A stretch of 64,000 nt of DNA, from contig JAWNZC010000311.1 in the NCBI GenBank assembly GCA_035771165.1, forward strand, positions 100,001-164,000, in the 5' to 3' direction. Positions within the stretch are counted from its first letter, which is position 1. The number at the start of each line of letters is the position of its first letter. The stretch is from Paragorgia papillata. Lineage: Eukaryota; Cnidaria; Anthozoa; Scleralcyonacea; Coralliidae. Under the pieces are notes generated by a model that saw only the letters and a list, made by a program, of their open reading frames with translations, had not been told where the DNA came from and searched no databases. Below are positions 43,913-53,900 of the stretch, piece after piece. A program made the position numbers and the translations under genes.

Positions 43913-44665
43913 TTAAATGAAATACGAAGATCTTCGCTGTCTAAAGTGAAGTGTCACGATCGACTTCCCGAAGCCAAATGATACGTTTTCGTTTCTGTCG
44001 TCCTTTATATTCACTTCAATTGTTTCGAAGGACTTTACTTTGACAGGAATATATTGCAGGTTACGGAGACTGACATTCACATTTTCTCCATAACGTCCTT
44101 GCGTATTGACAATTCTGAGTAGGGGCACTTTAACATCACCGACAAACTGCGCATCCACGATATCAGTGTATACATACATGGCTGAAAATCCGCCGTTAAC
44201 ATCTGCTACGTAAGGGCTTAGGGTTTTCTTTTTAATAAAGGTGTCTTGTTGAAACCCCAATGTTGTAGCAATATCACCACTAAACCAAACGTTTGCCCCA
44301 TTTTTTACATCGAGGGTGACTTTCCGTGTACTTCGATTATACGTAAAATTTATCTTGGCTCGTGCCTCTTTGTTCATGCTACGGTTTAAAGCCCCTACGA
44401 GATCGGCAATGGTGTTATAGTAGCCATTTGGGATAATACCCGTATCGTCATATTTTGTTCCAGCGTTATAGAGAAACGTTTGTTGACTACCTTTTCGAAT
44501 CGTGCTCCATGTATGGGGATAATATAACTCTGATAAAGCTACTTCCCAGTCACCTGTCAGTTGTATAGTTTCAGCAAGCTTCACTTTAAAATTTGCTACA
44601 GCATTATCTGGAAAATATTCCATAGAGCTATTGCTTGGAAGCGTTAAATAAAACTGTGTTGCCAT
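43913..44665 (-). CDS. minor capsid protein (penton, single jelly-roll type)
   Basis: 250 aa from the ATG at 44,665; the longer frame to 44,710 starts with GTG. MATQFYLTLPSNSS and FKVKLAETIQLTGDWEVALSELYYP (in two pieces) match the typical opening of Polinton penton proteins, with beta-rich sequence throughout and VPLLRIVNTQGRYG near the end. It forms the five-fold vertices in the capsid model. It sits between integrase and the basic virion protein, spaced by three bases from the latter. Confidence 0.8.
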   Translation of the reverse strand: MATQFYLTLPSNSSMEYFPDNAVANFKVKLAETIQLTGDWEVALSELYYPHTWSTIRKGSQQTFLYNAGTKYDDTGIIPNGYYNTIADLVGALNRSMNKEARAKINFTYNRSTRKVTLDVKNGANVWFSGDIATTLGFQQDTFIKKKTLSPYVADVNGGFSAMYVYTDIVDAQFVGDVKVPLLRIVNTQGRYGENVNVSLRNLQYIPVKVKSFETIEVNIKDDRNENVSFGFGKSIVTLHFRQRRSSYFI

Positions 44666-44714
44666 GTCGAAGAACAAAACACAAATGAACACAAATTGTA
44701 AGGTACACACATTT

Positions 44715-45797
44715 TTATTTCGTTATATCTTTTACATTATCGGCTGGTACCCAAGAATTAAAATCTTCAGGGTAGCCTAACCATTTTACAAGATATTCTC
44801 TACGTTTACCACGCATGCGTGACGTAATTACTCTTTCTATTCTATAAAAGTCACTATCTCTCTTTGTAACTCTTTGCAATTCCTGTTCGTAAAATGTTCC
44901 TTCTAACTCTTCTCCGTGACAATCTGCGATCTTGTACACTGGCGGTCGTCTAGGTACTCGCTTCGTGATGGTGAACACCTCTTCGGTCCAATTTGGTAAG
45001 TAACCTTTCTTGAATGTACGTCTTGCTTTGCTAATTCGAACTTGATCGCCAATGCTGAATTCGTATTTGATGGGTTTGCTGGACTCGTCACCATACAGTT
45101 TTTGCCATACAGTACTTTCGTTTTCTCGATTGACATCAGAAGGTCTCATTCCGATACTACGGTGTCTCGAATGGTTGTAGGAATACAATAATTTCTGTAG
45201 TACATCGATATATTTCATCGTATTCTTAGCTGTAAAATATTTCCACATTTTCCCCTTTAACGTTCGGTTAAATCGTTCAACGATGGATGCCTTGGTATCG
45301 TTGTGTGTTGTAAAAAACCGAATATGTTTGTCCTTCAACAATTTTTGAAAGCGTTTGTTGGTAAATTCAGTTCCTTTATCGGTATGAAGTGTTTCAGGTT
45401 TTCTTCCTTTCTTTAGTATCTTTTCAAAGGCTTTAATCAAACTCTCTCCAGTCTTTGTTTTTAATGGCTCTACCCACGCAAATTTGGACAGTACATCAAT
45501 AACCGTTAAAACGTATTTATAACCATTATTTGTTTTACTAAGCGAATCCATAATGACTAGATCGGCCTCCCACTCCTCGTCCGTCCCTCCAACAATAACA
45601 CGATTTCGCTTAAAATTATGCCGTACGGGTTTATGCAAAGTATAGGTATCTTGCTGTCTAAGCCATGTTTTTATCTTGTTTCGGGATATCTGAAATTTAC
45701 CGTCACTTTCTACGACACGGTATAAGGCATCTACGCCGCCAAAACTTGCCGGACTTTTTGGGTTGTAGTACAGATCGTGAAGGTACTGTTCCGCCAT
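44715..45797 (-). CDS. retrovirus-type integrase with chromodomain
   Basis: Joins the element's ends to host DNA, giving the 6-bp duplication. 360 aa. The RNase H-like core has Asp79 (EWEADLVIM), Asp140 (TLHTDKGTEF) and Glu174 (ASIVERFNR). No HHCC zinc finger is evident at the N-terminus. An SH3-like DNA-binding region follows (FSIGDQVRISKARRTFKKGY). A chromodomain at about 315-358 (REYLVKWLGYPEDFNSWVPA) may steer insertion to marked chromatin. This chromodomain-integrase form is a Polinton hallmark. The gene is intact. Confidence 0.93.
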   Translation of the reverse strand: MAEQYLHDLYYNPKSPASFGGVDALYRVVESDGKFQISRNKIKTWLRQQDTYTLHKPVRHNFKRNRVIVGGTDEEWEADLVIMDSLSKTNNGYKYVLTVIDVLSKFAWVEPLKTKTGESLIKAFEKILKKGRKPETLHTDKGTEFTNKRFQKLLKDKHIRFFTTHNDTKASIVERFNRTLKGKMWKYFTAKNTMKYIDVLQKLLYSYNHSRHRSIGMRPSDVNRENESTVWQKLYGDESSKPIKYEFSIGDQVRISKARRTFKKGYLPNWTEEVFTITKRVPRRPPVYKIADCHGEELEGTFYEQELQRVTKRDSDFYRIERVITSRMRGKRREYLVKWLGYPEDFNSWVPADNVKDITK

Positions 45798-45973
45798 CTA
45801 ACTCAGACGCTTGTATCACAATCTTTCCTCCACAGCACGCTGAAATACAGCGAATCTTTCGAAAAATATTACGAAGGGCTAATCTTGGTAAACCTCTACA
45901 GCAAGTCATGTTCACGCGACAAAGGTTAGAGGTAAAATGAATGAAAAAGGGCAACGTCGCAACATATATACAC

Positions 45974-46366
45974 TCAGGCAATATATGCAAATATCAACAT
46001 GAGAAGCAGTGAACCAAGCCATCGCCCGCATCGGGGTAAAGTTTTATTTCGTTTATATTTTGTCAAGTCTACACATCTCAAATCGTTTATCGTTCTTCGT
46101 ACAGCTTCTCGAATTGATTCTTCGTCCAAGGATTCTCTTATATTATACACTAAGGATAGATAGGCGATAATTCGGCCAAAATTGTTTGGGTTCATCTCTT
46201 CGTAAATTATACTCAGATTACTCCACAAGTTATCCCCATTTATATGATTGTTTACACAATCGTACAGATCTTGGTGTTCTTCTAGAAGAGTTTTAATGTA
46301 GTATGACAAACTATCTCTATCGGCATCGATGTTATTTCTTTGTAGTTCGTCCCAGATAATATCCAT
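45974..46366 (-). CDS. putative Bcl-2-like protein with C-terminal membrane anchor
   Basis: 130 aa. The segment MNPNNFGRIIAYLSLVY (residues 59-75) resembles the BH1 region of Bcl-2 proteins, where N-W-G-R-I is the core; Phe replaces the usual Trp. An acidic helix lies before it (LLEEHQDLYDCVNN), and a hydrophobic C-terminal tail (WLGSLLLMLIFAYIA, 116-130) would anchor it in a membrane as in Bcl-2 proteins. BH2 is not evident and it is shorter than cellular relatives. An apoptosis-modulating role is inferred from family resemblance only. It could be an unrelated helical membrane protein. Confidence 0.5.
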   Translation of the reverse strand: MDIIWDELQRNNIDADRDSLSYYIKTLLEEHQDLYDCVNNHINGDNLWSNLSIIYEEMNPNNFGRIIAYLSLVYNIRESLDEESIREAVRRTINDLRCVDLTKYKRNKTLPRCGRWLGSLLLMLIFAYIA

Positions 46367-46455
46367 GTTACGCTCTGAACGTGTCCAACAACTACGGTAA
46401 AGTGCGTAAATGAAAGCTGGTTACTAATACTTATAAGAATATAAGTCGAGTGCCT

Positions 46456-46524
46456 TTAAAATGATAACGTATCTTTATCGATATCAATGTTATGTTGTTT
46501 TAATTCATCAAAAATTGTATCCAT
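46456..46524 (-). pseudogene. truncated duplicate of the Bcl-2-like gene start
   Basis: A 22-codon frame opens MDTIFDELKQHNID, closely matching the first residues of the gene at 45,974-46,366 (MDIIWDELQRNNID), then stops. The DNA upstream of each also shares a TGTTCACxCGACxAAAG block (near 45,909 and 46,560). A local duplication with loss of the body is the simplest reading. Confidence 0.65.
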
Positions 46525-46658
46525 AGCGTATGCGCGCTGTATTGGTCTATAACAATTCGTGTTCACACGACCAAAGTTGGAGATAAATGAATCACAAAAA
46601 AAGTCAGGTATAAACATATATTTATTAGATAGAAATTAGAATACAAAATTATACATGT

Positions 46659-46808
46659 TCAGCAAATGTTCAGTTTTTCCAAGTCTGTAGTCAAGTCATT
46701 TACCGACTTTTGAAAAAGGTACTCTTCGTAGGCTTTCTTATGATCAGTTTCATGGCTCGTGAATGTCTCTCCAGTCTTTTTGACTGTATATCTGTAAGAT
46801 GGTGGCAT
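46659..46808 (-). CDS. small ORF of unknown function, possibly the 3' part of a broken gene
   Basis: 49 aa from the ATG at 46,808 (MPPSYRYTVKKTGETF...), charged and helical-looking at the C-terminus. The same frame stays open upstream for 29 more codons, is cut by TAA at about 46,896-46,898, and reaches another ATG at 46,928 ten codons earlier. This suggests an ~88-codon gene with one nonsense change, or use of the internal ATG. No family recognised. Confidence 0.4.
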   Translation of the reverse strand: MPPSYRYTVKKTGETFTSHETDHKKAYEEYLFQKSVNDLTTDLEKLNIC

Positions 46809-46987
46809 ACTAAACAGAACAGTGGAAAATGGTTCAAGGGGATCTTCTTCCGGTTTCCATTCGAAAAAGTCACAGCAGTTTTCTCTCTCGTGGGGTTATA
46901 CGGGGAAGACATACACCGAATATTTCATTGTACTCTTTACTGATTTGATGGTTCTTAAAAGAACCGTTTTTGAAGAATGATATGGAC

Positions 46988-47515
46988 TCAGCGAGCTGCT
47001 TTTGTGTCAGATAACCAGCGCCCAAAAGCTTCCACCTCCACTTTAGCGCAGTGATGATATGCGTTCACCTCCTCGTGGTTTCCACAGGTCTCTATCCACA
47101 CCAAGGCATCGAATAAATATTTGGCTTTGGGGCAGCCGAAACTCTCTAGGTTAACAGACGGGATTTTCAGCCTTGATAGCAGGTCTCGTTCGTAATGCCC
47201 CCCTTTGTAGGCTATTGTTGAGTACTTGTTGATTTGGACTTGCCGGTATAGTTTCGTTACGATATTTTCAAGCTGACTTAGTGGAATAGCTTGAGAACAG
47301 GGTGGTACACCCAGCGGAAGTTTGTGAATATGTTTTTTCAAATAGAGACAATTCTTTTCATCTTGGTCGCTTAAATCATACCACCAAATACCAATGTCGA
47401 AGAAGAAAGATAGCCCTTCGTTTTCACCTATTTTAAGAACTCCGAGTTCCTTACAATAAAATTTTCTTTCAATGTTGAAGCCATCCATATCTATAATCGC
47501 AACTATGTTATTCAT
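46988..47515 (-). CDS. conserved protein of unknown function, possible nuclease fold
   Basis: 175 aa, intact, first leftward gene inside the right end. Distinct segments: IVAIIDMDGF, FYCKELGVLK, IAYKGGHYERDLL, NLESFGCPKA, ETCGNHEEVNAYHHCAKVEVEAF. The Asp-x-Asp near the start, the central GGHxERDLL and the terminal HHCxKVE are spaced like acidic and histidine positions of RNase H/DEDD-type exonucleases, but this is only a pattern guess. TATATAAAA lies directly before the ATG. Proteins with KGGHxExDLL are, from memory, widespread in invertebrate genomes. Confidence 0.55.
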   Translation of the reverse strand: MNNIVAIIDMDGFNIERKFYCKELGVLKIGENEGLSFFFDIGIWWYDLSDQDEKNCLYLKKHIHKLPLGVPPCSQAIPLSQLENIVTKLYRQVQINKYSTIAYKGGHYERDLLSRLKIPSVNLESFGCPKAKYLFDALVWIETCGNHEEVNAYHHCAKVEVEAFGRWLSDTKAAR

Positions 47516-47544
47516 TTTTATATAGCTTCATGTATACTATAATT

Positions 47545-47679
47545 ATTCCAATCTTGCCCAATCATGTCACAGGCGTGAGTCATGCGTGAGTCACGGTGCG
47601 TGAGTCACGGTGCGTGAGTCACGCTGAATATTAATGAGGCGGCATCCCTTTGGACACTATATGGGGGGGGTTATCTACT
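47545..47679 (-). repeat. right Polinton terminal repeat
   Basis: Contains CCCAATCATGTCACAGGCG, four TGAGTCA heptamers in GCGTGAGTCACGGT-type units, then TGAATATTAATGAGGCGGCA, a G-run and TTATCTACT. It matches both ends of the 14.5-kb element more closely than it matches its own left end. Confidence 0.8.
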
Positions 47680-47685
47680 TATGTC
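47680..47685. repeat. right target-site duplication TATGTC
   Basis: Exact copy of 34,557-34,562. On the minus strand it encodes the Asp-Ile of the interrupted endonuclease. Confidence 0.85.
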
Positions 47686-48200
47686 GATATTTGTACTAAG
47701 GACAGAATGTCGAATTTCGTCGATTTTTGGTGCCAATGACATCGTGTTCGACAACAAAATACTTGGGACGTAGGTAAATCGATTTATACATAAGAATTCG
47801 CCCGAAAATTCATTATCTTCATGTTCGGGACCAACGTCGTTACTGCAATCGACAGTAATTAAATTCCGGTGCGAAGCCGCAGGCGTCAAGGTACAATGGT
47901 TGTTTGTTAGCTTGTAATTTGAAATTGGAACCCAAAGTCTGTTATAATCGTATTTCCCCAAACCATGTACAATTTTTATGGTCCTCTGTTTAAACTTACC
48001 GGCTCTACAGCCGCGTATCGTAGTGGTTCTTGCAATGGCATTTACTTTCAAAACACGCCATAATGTATTGTCTAATCGTGTTTGACAACACTTAGCAGTT
48101 ATTGACAACAGAAAAGTTCGTGAATAACCCAAGGCTGCCATACTCGGAGCTAACTGCGATGAAATAACCAATGTATTATAAAAATCTGAGACAAATGACC
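47680..48200 (-). pseudogene. 5' part of the split non-LTR retrotransposon
   Basis: Minus-strand frame from about 48,171 to the Polinton edge. It has RGCRAGKFKQR in the N-terminal region and VPSILLSNTMSLAPKIDEI, the entry of the AP endonuclease. It continues directly, after removal of the Polinton and one duplication copy, into SFTETWL at 34,55x. The ATG at 48,171 is a possible start but the 5' UTR limit is unclear. Confidence 0.8.
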
Positions 48201-48394
48201 ATGATTATAAGACTTCAGGTACAGAGCTTAAAAATCAGCCGTGCTGCCAGTTAGGCGCTCTGCTGGGCCCTTATATATGTCACAAGATTCTCCAGTATTT
48301 TCAGTATGTTTCGGTATGTTTGCATGAAATTGAATTTACAATCCACAATTAGTTATCTTAGACTCTGACGTCAAATAAATACCAGTATCCGTAT

Positions 48395-49312
48395 GTACGC
48401 ATTGCGTACCTATTTTTTATACAACGCCACTTAGAGCATTTTCACGACTTCAGGACGACGTCAACGGGCAAAAGATGAGAACTGTTGCTTAAAGTGCATA
48501 TGAAACAAAAGGCGAGTGTGACTTTAAAAAAAAAAAAATGATAGAGGAACATATTTTGCAGTTTTTCGTTTCCTTGCTAAGTTCTTGATATCTTCTCTAT
48601 TATCAAACCAAATTAATTTGAACGATTCATGTTGGTGTGGTTTGCCCACAACGCTAGACATGTAGATTTTCAAGTATTATATCTCGTAATAGCAAAGATA
48701 TATAACTTTTCTCGATAACTTATTATGCATGTGACGTCAAAATTCTTAATTTGCACATCAGACAAATTAAAATATCCCAACAACGAAGCGAGGAAACAAA
48801 AAGATGTTGCTCTATCATTTTAAGTGTTCTTTCAAATAAAAAAATACTTAACTTTTGTTTCATAGGCACTTTGAAAGATTGACGTCAATATCAACACGAC
48901 AATTATTTCATCAATTCTGGGGTGTTTTGGAAGTCATCAACCTAGCTTCAAATATTAAATATAATAGTCGATTAACCGTATAACTTCTTTAAAGTGCAAA
49001 ATTTATGTCGCTCTTTAACCGCCTTCTTCGTCCGAGCATTTTAAGGTCTCTAAAAATCTACAGATACGGCGAGATCTTTCTGCTATTGTCTCAAGATTTA
49101 CATTGTTAATTTTTTGTCACGTTAAGATAGGATTTTACACACCAATTACATGTATTCTTTGACAGATAGTGTGTTTTGAAGGGAAAAATACTCCGTAAAC
49201 CATTAATGTCATCTAAAACATAAAACTTTACTTCCAAAAATGCTTTATCCTTGTTTGGGAAAAAGCTAGAAAATAATGTATAAATAGGTACGCAATGCGT
49301 ATATATGACTAC
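48395..49312. mobile_element. ~0.9-kb inverted-repeat element
   Basis: TACGCATTGCGTACCTATTT near 48,397 is mirrored by AAATAGGTACGCAATGCGTA near 49,285. No transposase frame. Interior parts resemble 5440-5560 and 25,690-25,790 plus 26,990-27,060, marking a dispersed non-autonomous family. Confidence 0.55.
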
Positions 49313-50700
49313 CGTTGTTAGAACTAGGAGTACAAATTTGGCTATAAAACAGAATAAAATATATTGAGGAAATTAAGGAGAAGAAACGCATAAAAATGAA
49401 TAAAAAAGAAACACGCAAACACATAAAAAAATGCTAATCATTAATTGAACTCATTTTACTCATTTCAACATGGGACATACTATCCATACTGTACATTGTA
49501 CATGTATCTTAACTAACTGTTTCCAATCATATCCAATCATCTTTGCATCATATATAAAAGCTCCGCGAAGTTTCACTTGAAGTAGCTTGTAAAATTCAGA
49601 CTGAATTTTTATGCAAATAAAACAACTGATCATTAACACTGCCTTTCAAACGATGTTAATCCCGGAGCTCGGTGAGGGTGCTAATCTCGACACGCGTGGA
49701 GTCATTTTACACGAGTGGACGAACGTGCTATGCGAACAAATTTCTATGATCTGAATATTTATTTGTATATGTGTGGACGGACCATACGCGGTTAAGATTG
49801 TGGGGCATTGGGGACACATTGCTCTTGACAAAAATATTTGAACTATTAAACAACATCATTTTTTCTTTACAAAAAGACTTGAGAAAGGAGTTTTTGGGAA
49901 ACGTATATCACTTTTAAAAGAACAGAAACAAACCAACGTCTACGTGTATGGCAAAACAACGTCTTGAGTAGAAGGAAACCCGTCAAACCGAAACTCGAAA
50001 GGAGGAAAAAACAATAGTAAAACTTGAAAACCGACGAAGAAATAAAGGCCAGCGAAAAGTTTAAGTTTACGGTAAAAATATCGAGCAGCCGCTCTCAGTA
50101 ATCACGAACATTTAGTAGCAAAACTGTTCAAGTTTCTCTGTTTACATCATCTCACTGTTCATCTTGTTTTCTATTTTGTGTGCCCTTAAATAATTTTAAA
50201 CCTATCCATTGCATTTCAGTTTGCTTGCTTGTTGCATTTTTTTTAATCTGTGGCTGCCGTTTTAATATCTTCTTTTAAATAGCTTTCTTATTGTAATACC
50301 ACTTGTGACTTAAGCTTGTCCATAATTTGGCATAAAAATCGGAAAAGGAGCAATTTTTCATCTGTAAAACGTACAAATGCTGTTGAAATAGTTATTAACA
50401 TGTAGGTGAAAACAGTTTCAGCACTTCAGATTTCAAAACGAAAAATTGTTTTTGTTCATAGCTTAAATAAATTTGAAATGCCATAAATGAATATAGCCGT
50501 GACAGCCAGCCAGGTAGTTGTTTGAGTAGTTTTCAATCAATTCAATGCCTTTGAAAAATGTTTTCATCTGCTGTAGCGATGTTTTTTTTGTAAACCTGGA
50601 AAGAAAGAACTGTATAATATAACCCTAATTTATGACAAAAAATTTACGCCTGCCTCAGTAGCCAGGTGGTTAACATCGTCGGCGACGCGATAACATGGTC
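49313..50700. other. no gene seen
   Basis: AT-rich DNA. A ~60-bp block at 49,660-49,720 is an inverse, diverged copy of 5295-5350. The 61-codon minus-strand frame there overlaps this repeat and is not supported as a gene. Confidence 0.4.
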
Positions 50701-50714
50701 GTGTTCAAACCTTA

Positions 50715-50954
50715 GATTAGGGTTAAGAGGGTCTCAAAGGAGCCTGAGAAATAATGACGTAAGCATAAATAATGAGATTAGGGTTAGGGTGTCCTGAAGG
50801 AGCCTGAGAATCAATGACGTCAGAATGAATGACGTATGCATAAATAATGAGGTTAGGGTTAGGAGGTCCCAAAGGAGCCTGAGAATAAATAAATAATAAG
50901 TTGAATATTTAATGAGGCGGCATGCCTTTAGCAGCTATAGTGGGGGGTACTACT
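50715..50954 (-). mobile_element. third Polinton-type right end with CRE-like subterminal repeats
   Basis: TTGAATATTTAATGAGGCGG then CAT, a six-G run and TACTACT correspond to the right-end block of the two larger elements. Upstream are three ~75-bp units starting TTAGGGTTA and holding GGAGCCTGAGAA; the first two also carry TGACGTAA, TGACGTCA and TGACGTAT. No left partner is visible in the window, so this is a remnant or the end of an element whose other end is lost. Confidence 0.6.
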
Positions 50955-53900
50955 ACCGACAGGTTTATTCAACTTAAGCCAGTGAGTACTTCTGACGTTC
51001 TTCAATTGATCGACAGTACCTTTTAGTAGCACCGAATGTTGTAGGATGTTCGAATCATGTGCAACATCTAGACGCTTGAGATAGGACTGTAGATCCTTTG
51101 GTACTGAGCCTAATGCACCTATTATAATTGGTTAGTGGTATACCCTCTTTTTATTCCACATTCTAGTTACTTCCAGTCTCAGTTCAGAGTAATTGTTTAA
51201 TTTCTCGAATTTCTTCTGCTCCAGATTGTGATCGCCGGGGTTTGCCACATCTATGAACATACACTCGTTTTTCTCCTCGTTCACTACGACAATGTCTGGT
51301 CTTCTGTGCTGGATTTCTCGATCCGTTTGGATGTTGAAGTCCCATAGGATTTTGGTCATATCGTTCTCTACCACAGTGTCTGCTTTATGCTGATACCATT
51401 TGTCACTGACCTCTAAGCAGAACTTTCTGCATAGTGTCCAATGAAGGTTCAGGCATACTTTTTCGTGTCTCCTCATGTAATCTTTCTGCGCCAGCATGCT
51501 ACATGCACCTACAATATGCATCACACTCTCCACTTTCTCGTCACATAATCTACATTTATCCGAGACATTCAACCCATATATACTTTTCTTTATGGAGTTT
51601 GTATTTAGCGCTTGGTCTTGTGCAGCATCTATCAGGTTTTTTGTTTCGCGTTTGAGATCACCTTTACTTAACCAATTCCATGATTTGTCTGTTTTCAGAT
51701 CGTTTATATTTCTCTCAAAGTGCCCGTGGAGTTTCACGTTCTCCACCTCCACCCTCTTCTCTTTATCTACACTTTGTACTCTTCCTTTCCCTCTAACTGT
51801 TCTTTCACTAGACCCTCCTCCTTTGTAACTACCTTCAATAGTGTCTCGTCACTGTTTATTAGATAGTAATGCAAGCTTCTCGATGCACTGACGACACATT
51901 CTTCAACACTGATCAAGCCTCTTCCTCCTTCTTTTCGCTTGATGTATAGCCTTTGTACGTTTGATTTTGGATGGATAGCGTGGTATTTACTCATAATTTT
52001 TTGGGTTTGCCTGTCTAATTTCCAGGTCTCATTCTTTGTCCACCCAATGACTGCTGCACTGTAACGTACAACCGCCACCGCCCATGAGTTGATTGCCAAG
52101 AATAGATTCCGACCATTAAGCTTGCTTTTCAGGAGAAGCCTTAGTCTCTTTTAGTAGACATTTTTTACTTTAGCTTTCATTTCATTTCATTTCATTTCAT
52201 TTCATTTCATTTCATTTCATTTCATTTCAATTCATTTCATTTCATTTCATTTCATTTCATTTCATTTCATTTCATTTCATTTCATTTCATTTCATTTCAT
52301 TTCATTTCATTTCATTTCATTTCATTTCAGAACACATAATAGTATCAATCTCCAACACACCTATAGATATTTATATCCTTCGCAATCAGGCTCCGTCAAT
52401 TTCTCTCCGTCCGAGAGTTTGATACCTCGGTTTTCCACTCTTCTTCCCTTCTTCAATGTTACTACTGCACACTTGGATATCCCAAACTCCATACCAATGT
52501 CAGTGGTACATTGTCGGACAGTCTGTACCAGTGACTCAATTTCCTTGTAATTTTTGGCGAAGAGCTTAAGGTCATCCATAAATAGCACGTGATTGATCAT
52601 TGGGCCATCCTTATCCAGTTTATATCCCATTTCTGTCTCACGTAGCACATGTGGCAAAGGTATTCGCGCGATCACAAACAACAATGGTGAAAAGGAGTCT
52701 CCTTGGAAGATCCCTCTCCTAATGTTCACTGAGCCTAGAAACTCTCAATCAGAGTACAAGTTGGTTCTCCATTTCGTCATACTTCTCGACATCAGGTCAA
52801 CCATATTGTCAGCTACCCCTAGCATTTTCAGTCTTGTAATTATCCAAGAATGTGGTACCATGTCATATGCCTTTTTGTAATCTATCCAGGCCATACTCAG
52901 GTTTGTTCTTCTGCGTTTGCAATTTTTTTAAGACACACTTATCAATGAAGAGATGATCCTTTGTTCCTTGACATGCTTTTCTGCAGCCTTTCTGTTCGAC
53001 AGGGAGAAGGTTGTTTTCCTCAGAGTGGGAGTATGTTTTATGACTAAGCACACCTGTCAGCAGCTTCCATAGAAGGTTAAGGCACGCAATTAGCCTATAA
53101 TTACTCACATCTGGTCCTTTCGTAGCATCTTTCATTATGAATATGGTCCGTCCTTCTACCATCCAATCAGGCACATTTCCCGTTGTTACACATTGATCCA
53201 GCACTTTTGTCAGAAGAGCTCTTTTTGAGAAAGGTAAAGTTTTTCAACCAGTAGCCTTGAATACCATCAGGACCTGGTCCCTTCCAGTTTGGCATGTTTC
53301 TTAACTGGTTTTCAACATTCTCTTCTGTGATGTTAATATCTTCTTGCTTTGCTACTTGGAATTTCGCCTTATTCCTCCGAATCCATTAATTCTGCTTGAT
53401 CATTGTGGTTAGCATTAAATATTCGACCAGAACTTTGTCGCCTCTTCAGGGTTTGGTGATACTGTTCTAGTTTCTCCACCTTCAAGTGATTTAAAGAACC
53501 TTCCTTGGTTTGATGAAAATAAACGATTGTCTTGGAACTGCTTGACTCTGTTTACATACCTTTTAACTTTGGAAGCCTTAGCTACCAACCTGTTTGAATC
53601 TCTTCCATCACAGTGTGAAAACCCTTTGCCTTTAACCTGTATTTCCTATCTAGCTTTTCCTTTTCACCTTTCCTTCCATTTTTCCACTTCCCCTTGAACT
53701 AAGCTTCAATCTTACACATATCTCTTCTTAATCGTTTAATATCACCCTCAATACGTCTCTTCCAATATGGCTCCTTCTCTTCTCTCTTCTTCCTTTCTTT
53801 CATCACAAACAGTTCGCATACAAGTACCGACGCTGCTTGTATGACACTGCGTATCCCAGTGATATTGTCAACTGGTATATACTTCAATATTCCATTCACT

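Larger units (their letters stand above)
34563..47679. mobile_element. Polinton/adintovirus-like element, 13.1 kb
   Basis: Ends AGTAG(G/A)TAACCCC are inverted and flanked by TATGTC duplications. It contains protein-primed PolB, packaging ATPase, adenovirus-type protease, major and minor capsid proteins and a retrovirus-type integrase, the defining Polinton set. Rightward genes occupy 34.9-41.6 kb and leftward genes 41.6-47.5 kb. Nearly every ORF is intact, with in-frame stops only in two small genes, and the duplication is perfect, which suggests recent insertion. Cargo includes a tRNA gene and a Bcl-2-like gene. Confidence 0.93.

Noticed and set aside
44715..45797. Chromodomain integrase taken as a sign of an LTR retrotransposon (chromovirus)
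   Set aside because: No LTRs, gag, protease-RT-RNase H frame or primer-binding site nearby. Flanking capsid, ATPase and PolB genes place it in the Polinton.
50770..50860. Interstitial telomere (TTAGGG)n
   Set aside because: Only about two imperfect units each time, within ~75-bp subterminal units of a Polinton-type end; not a telomere array.
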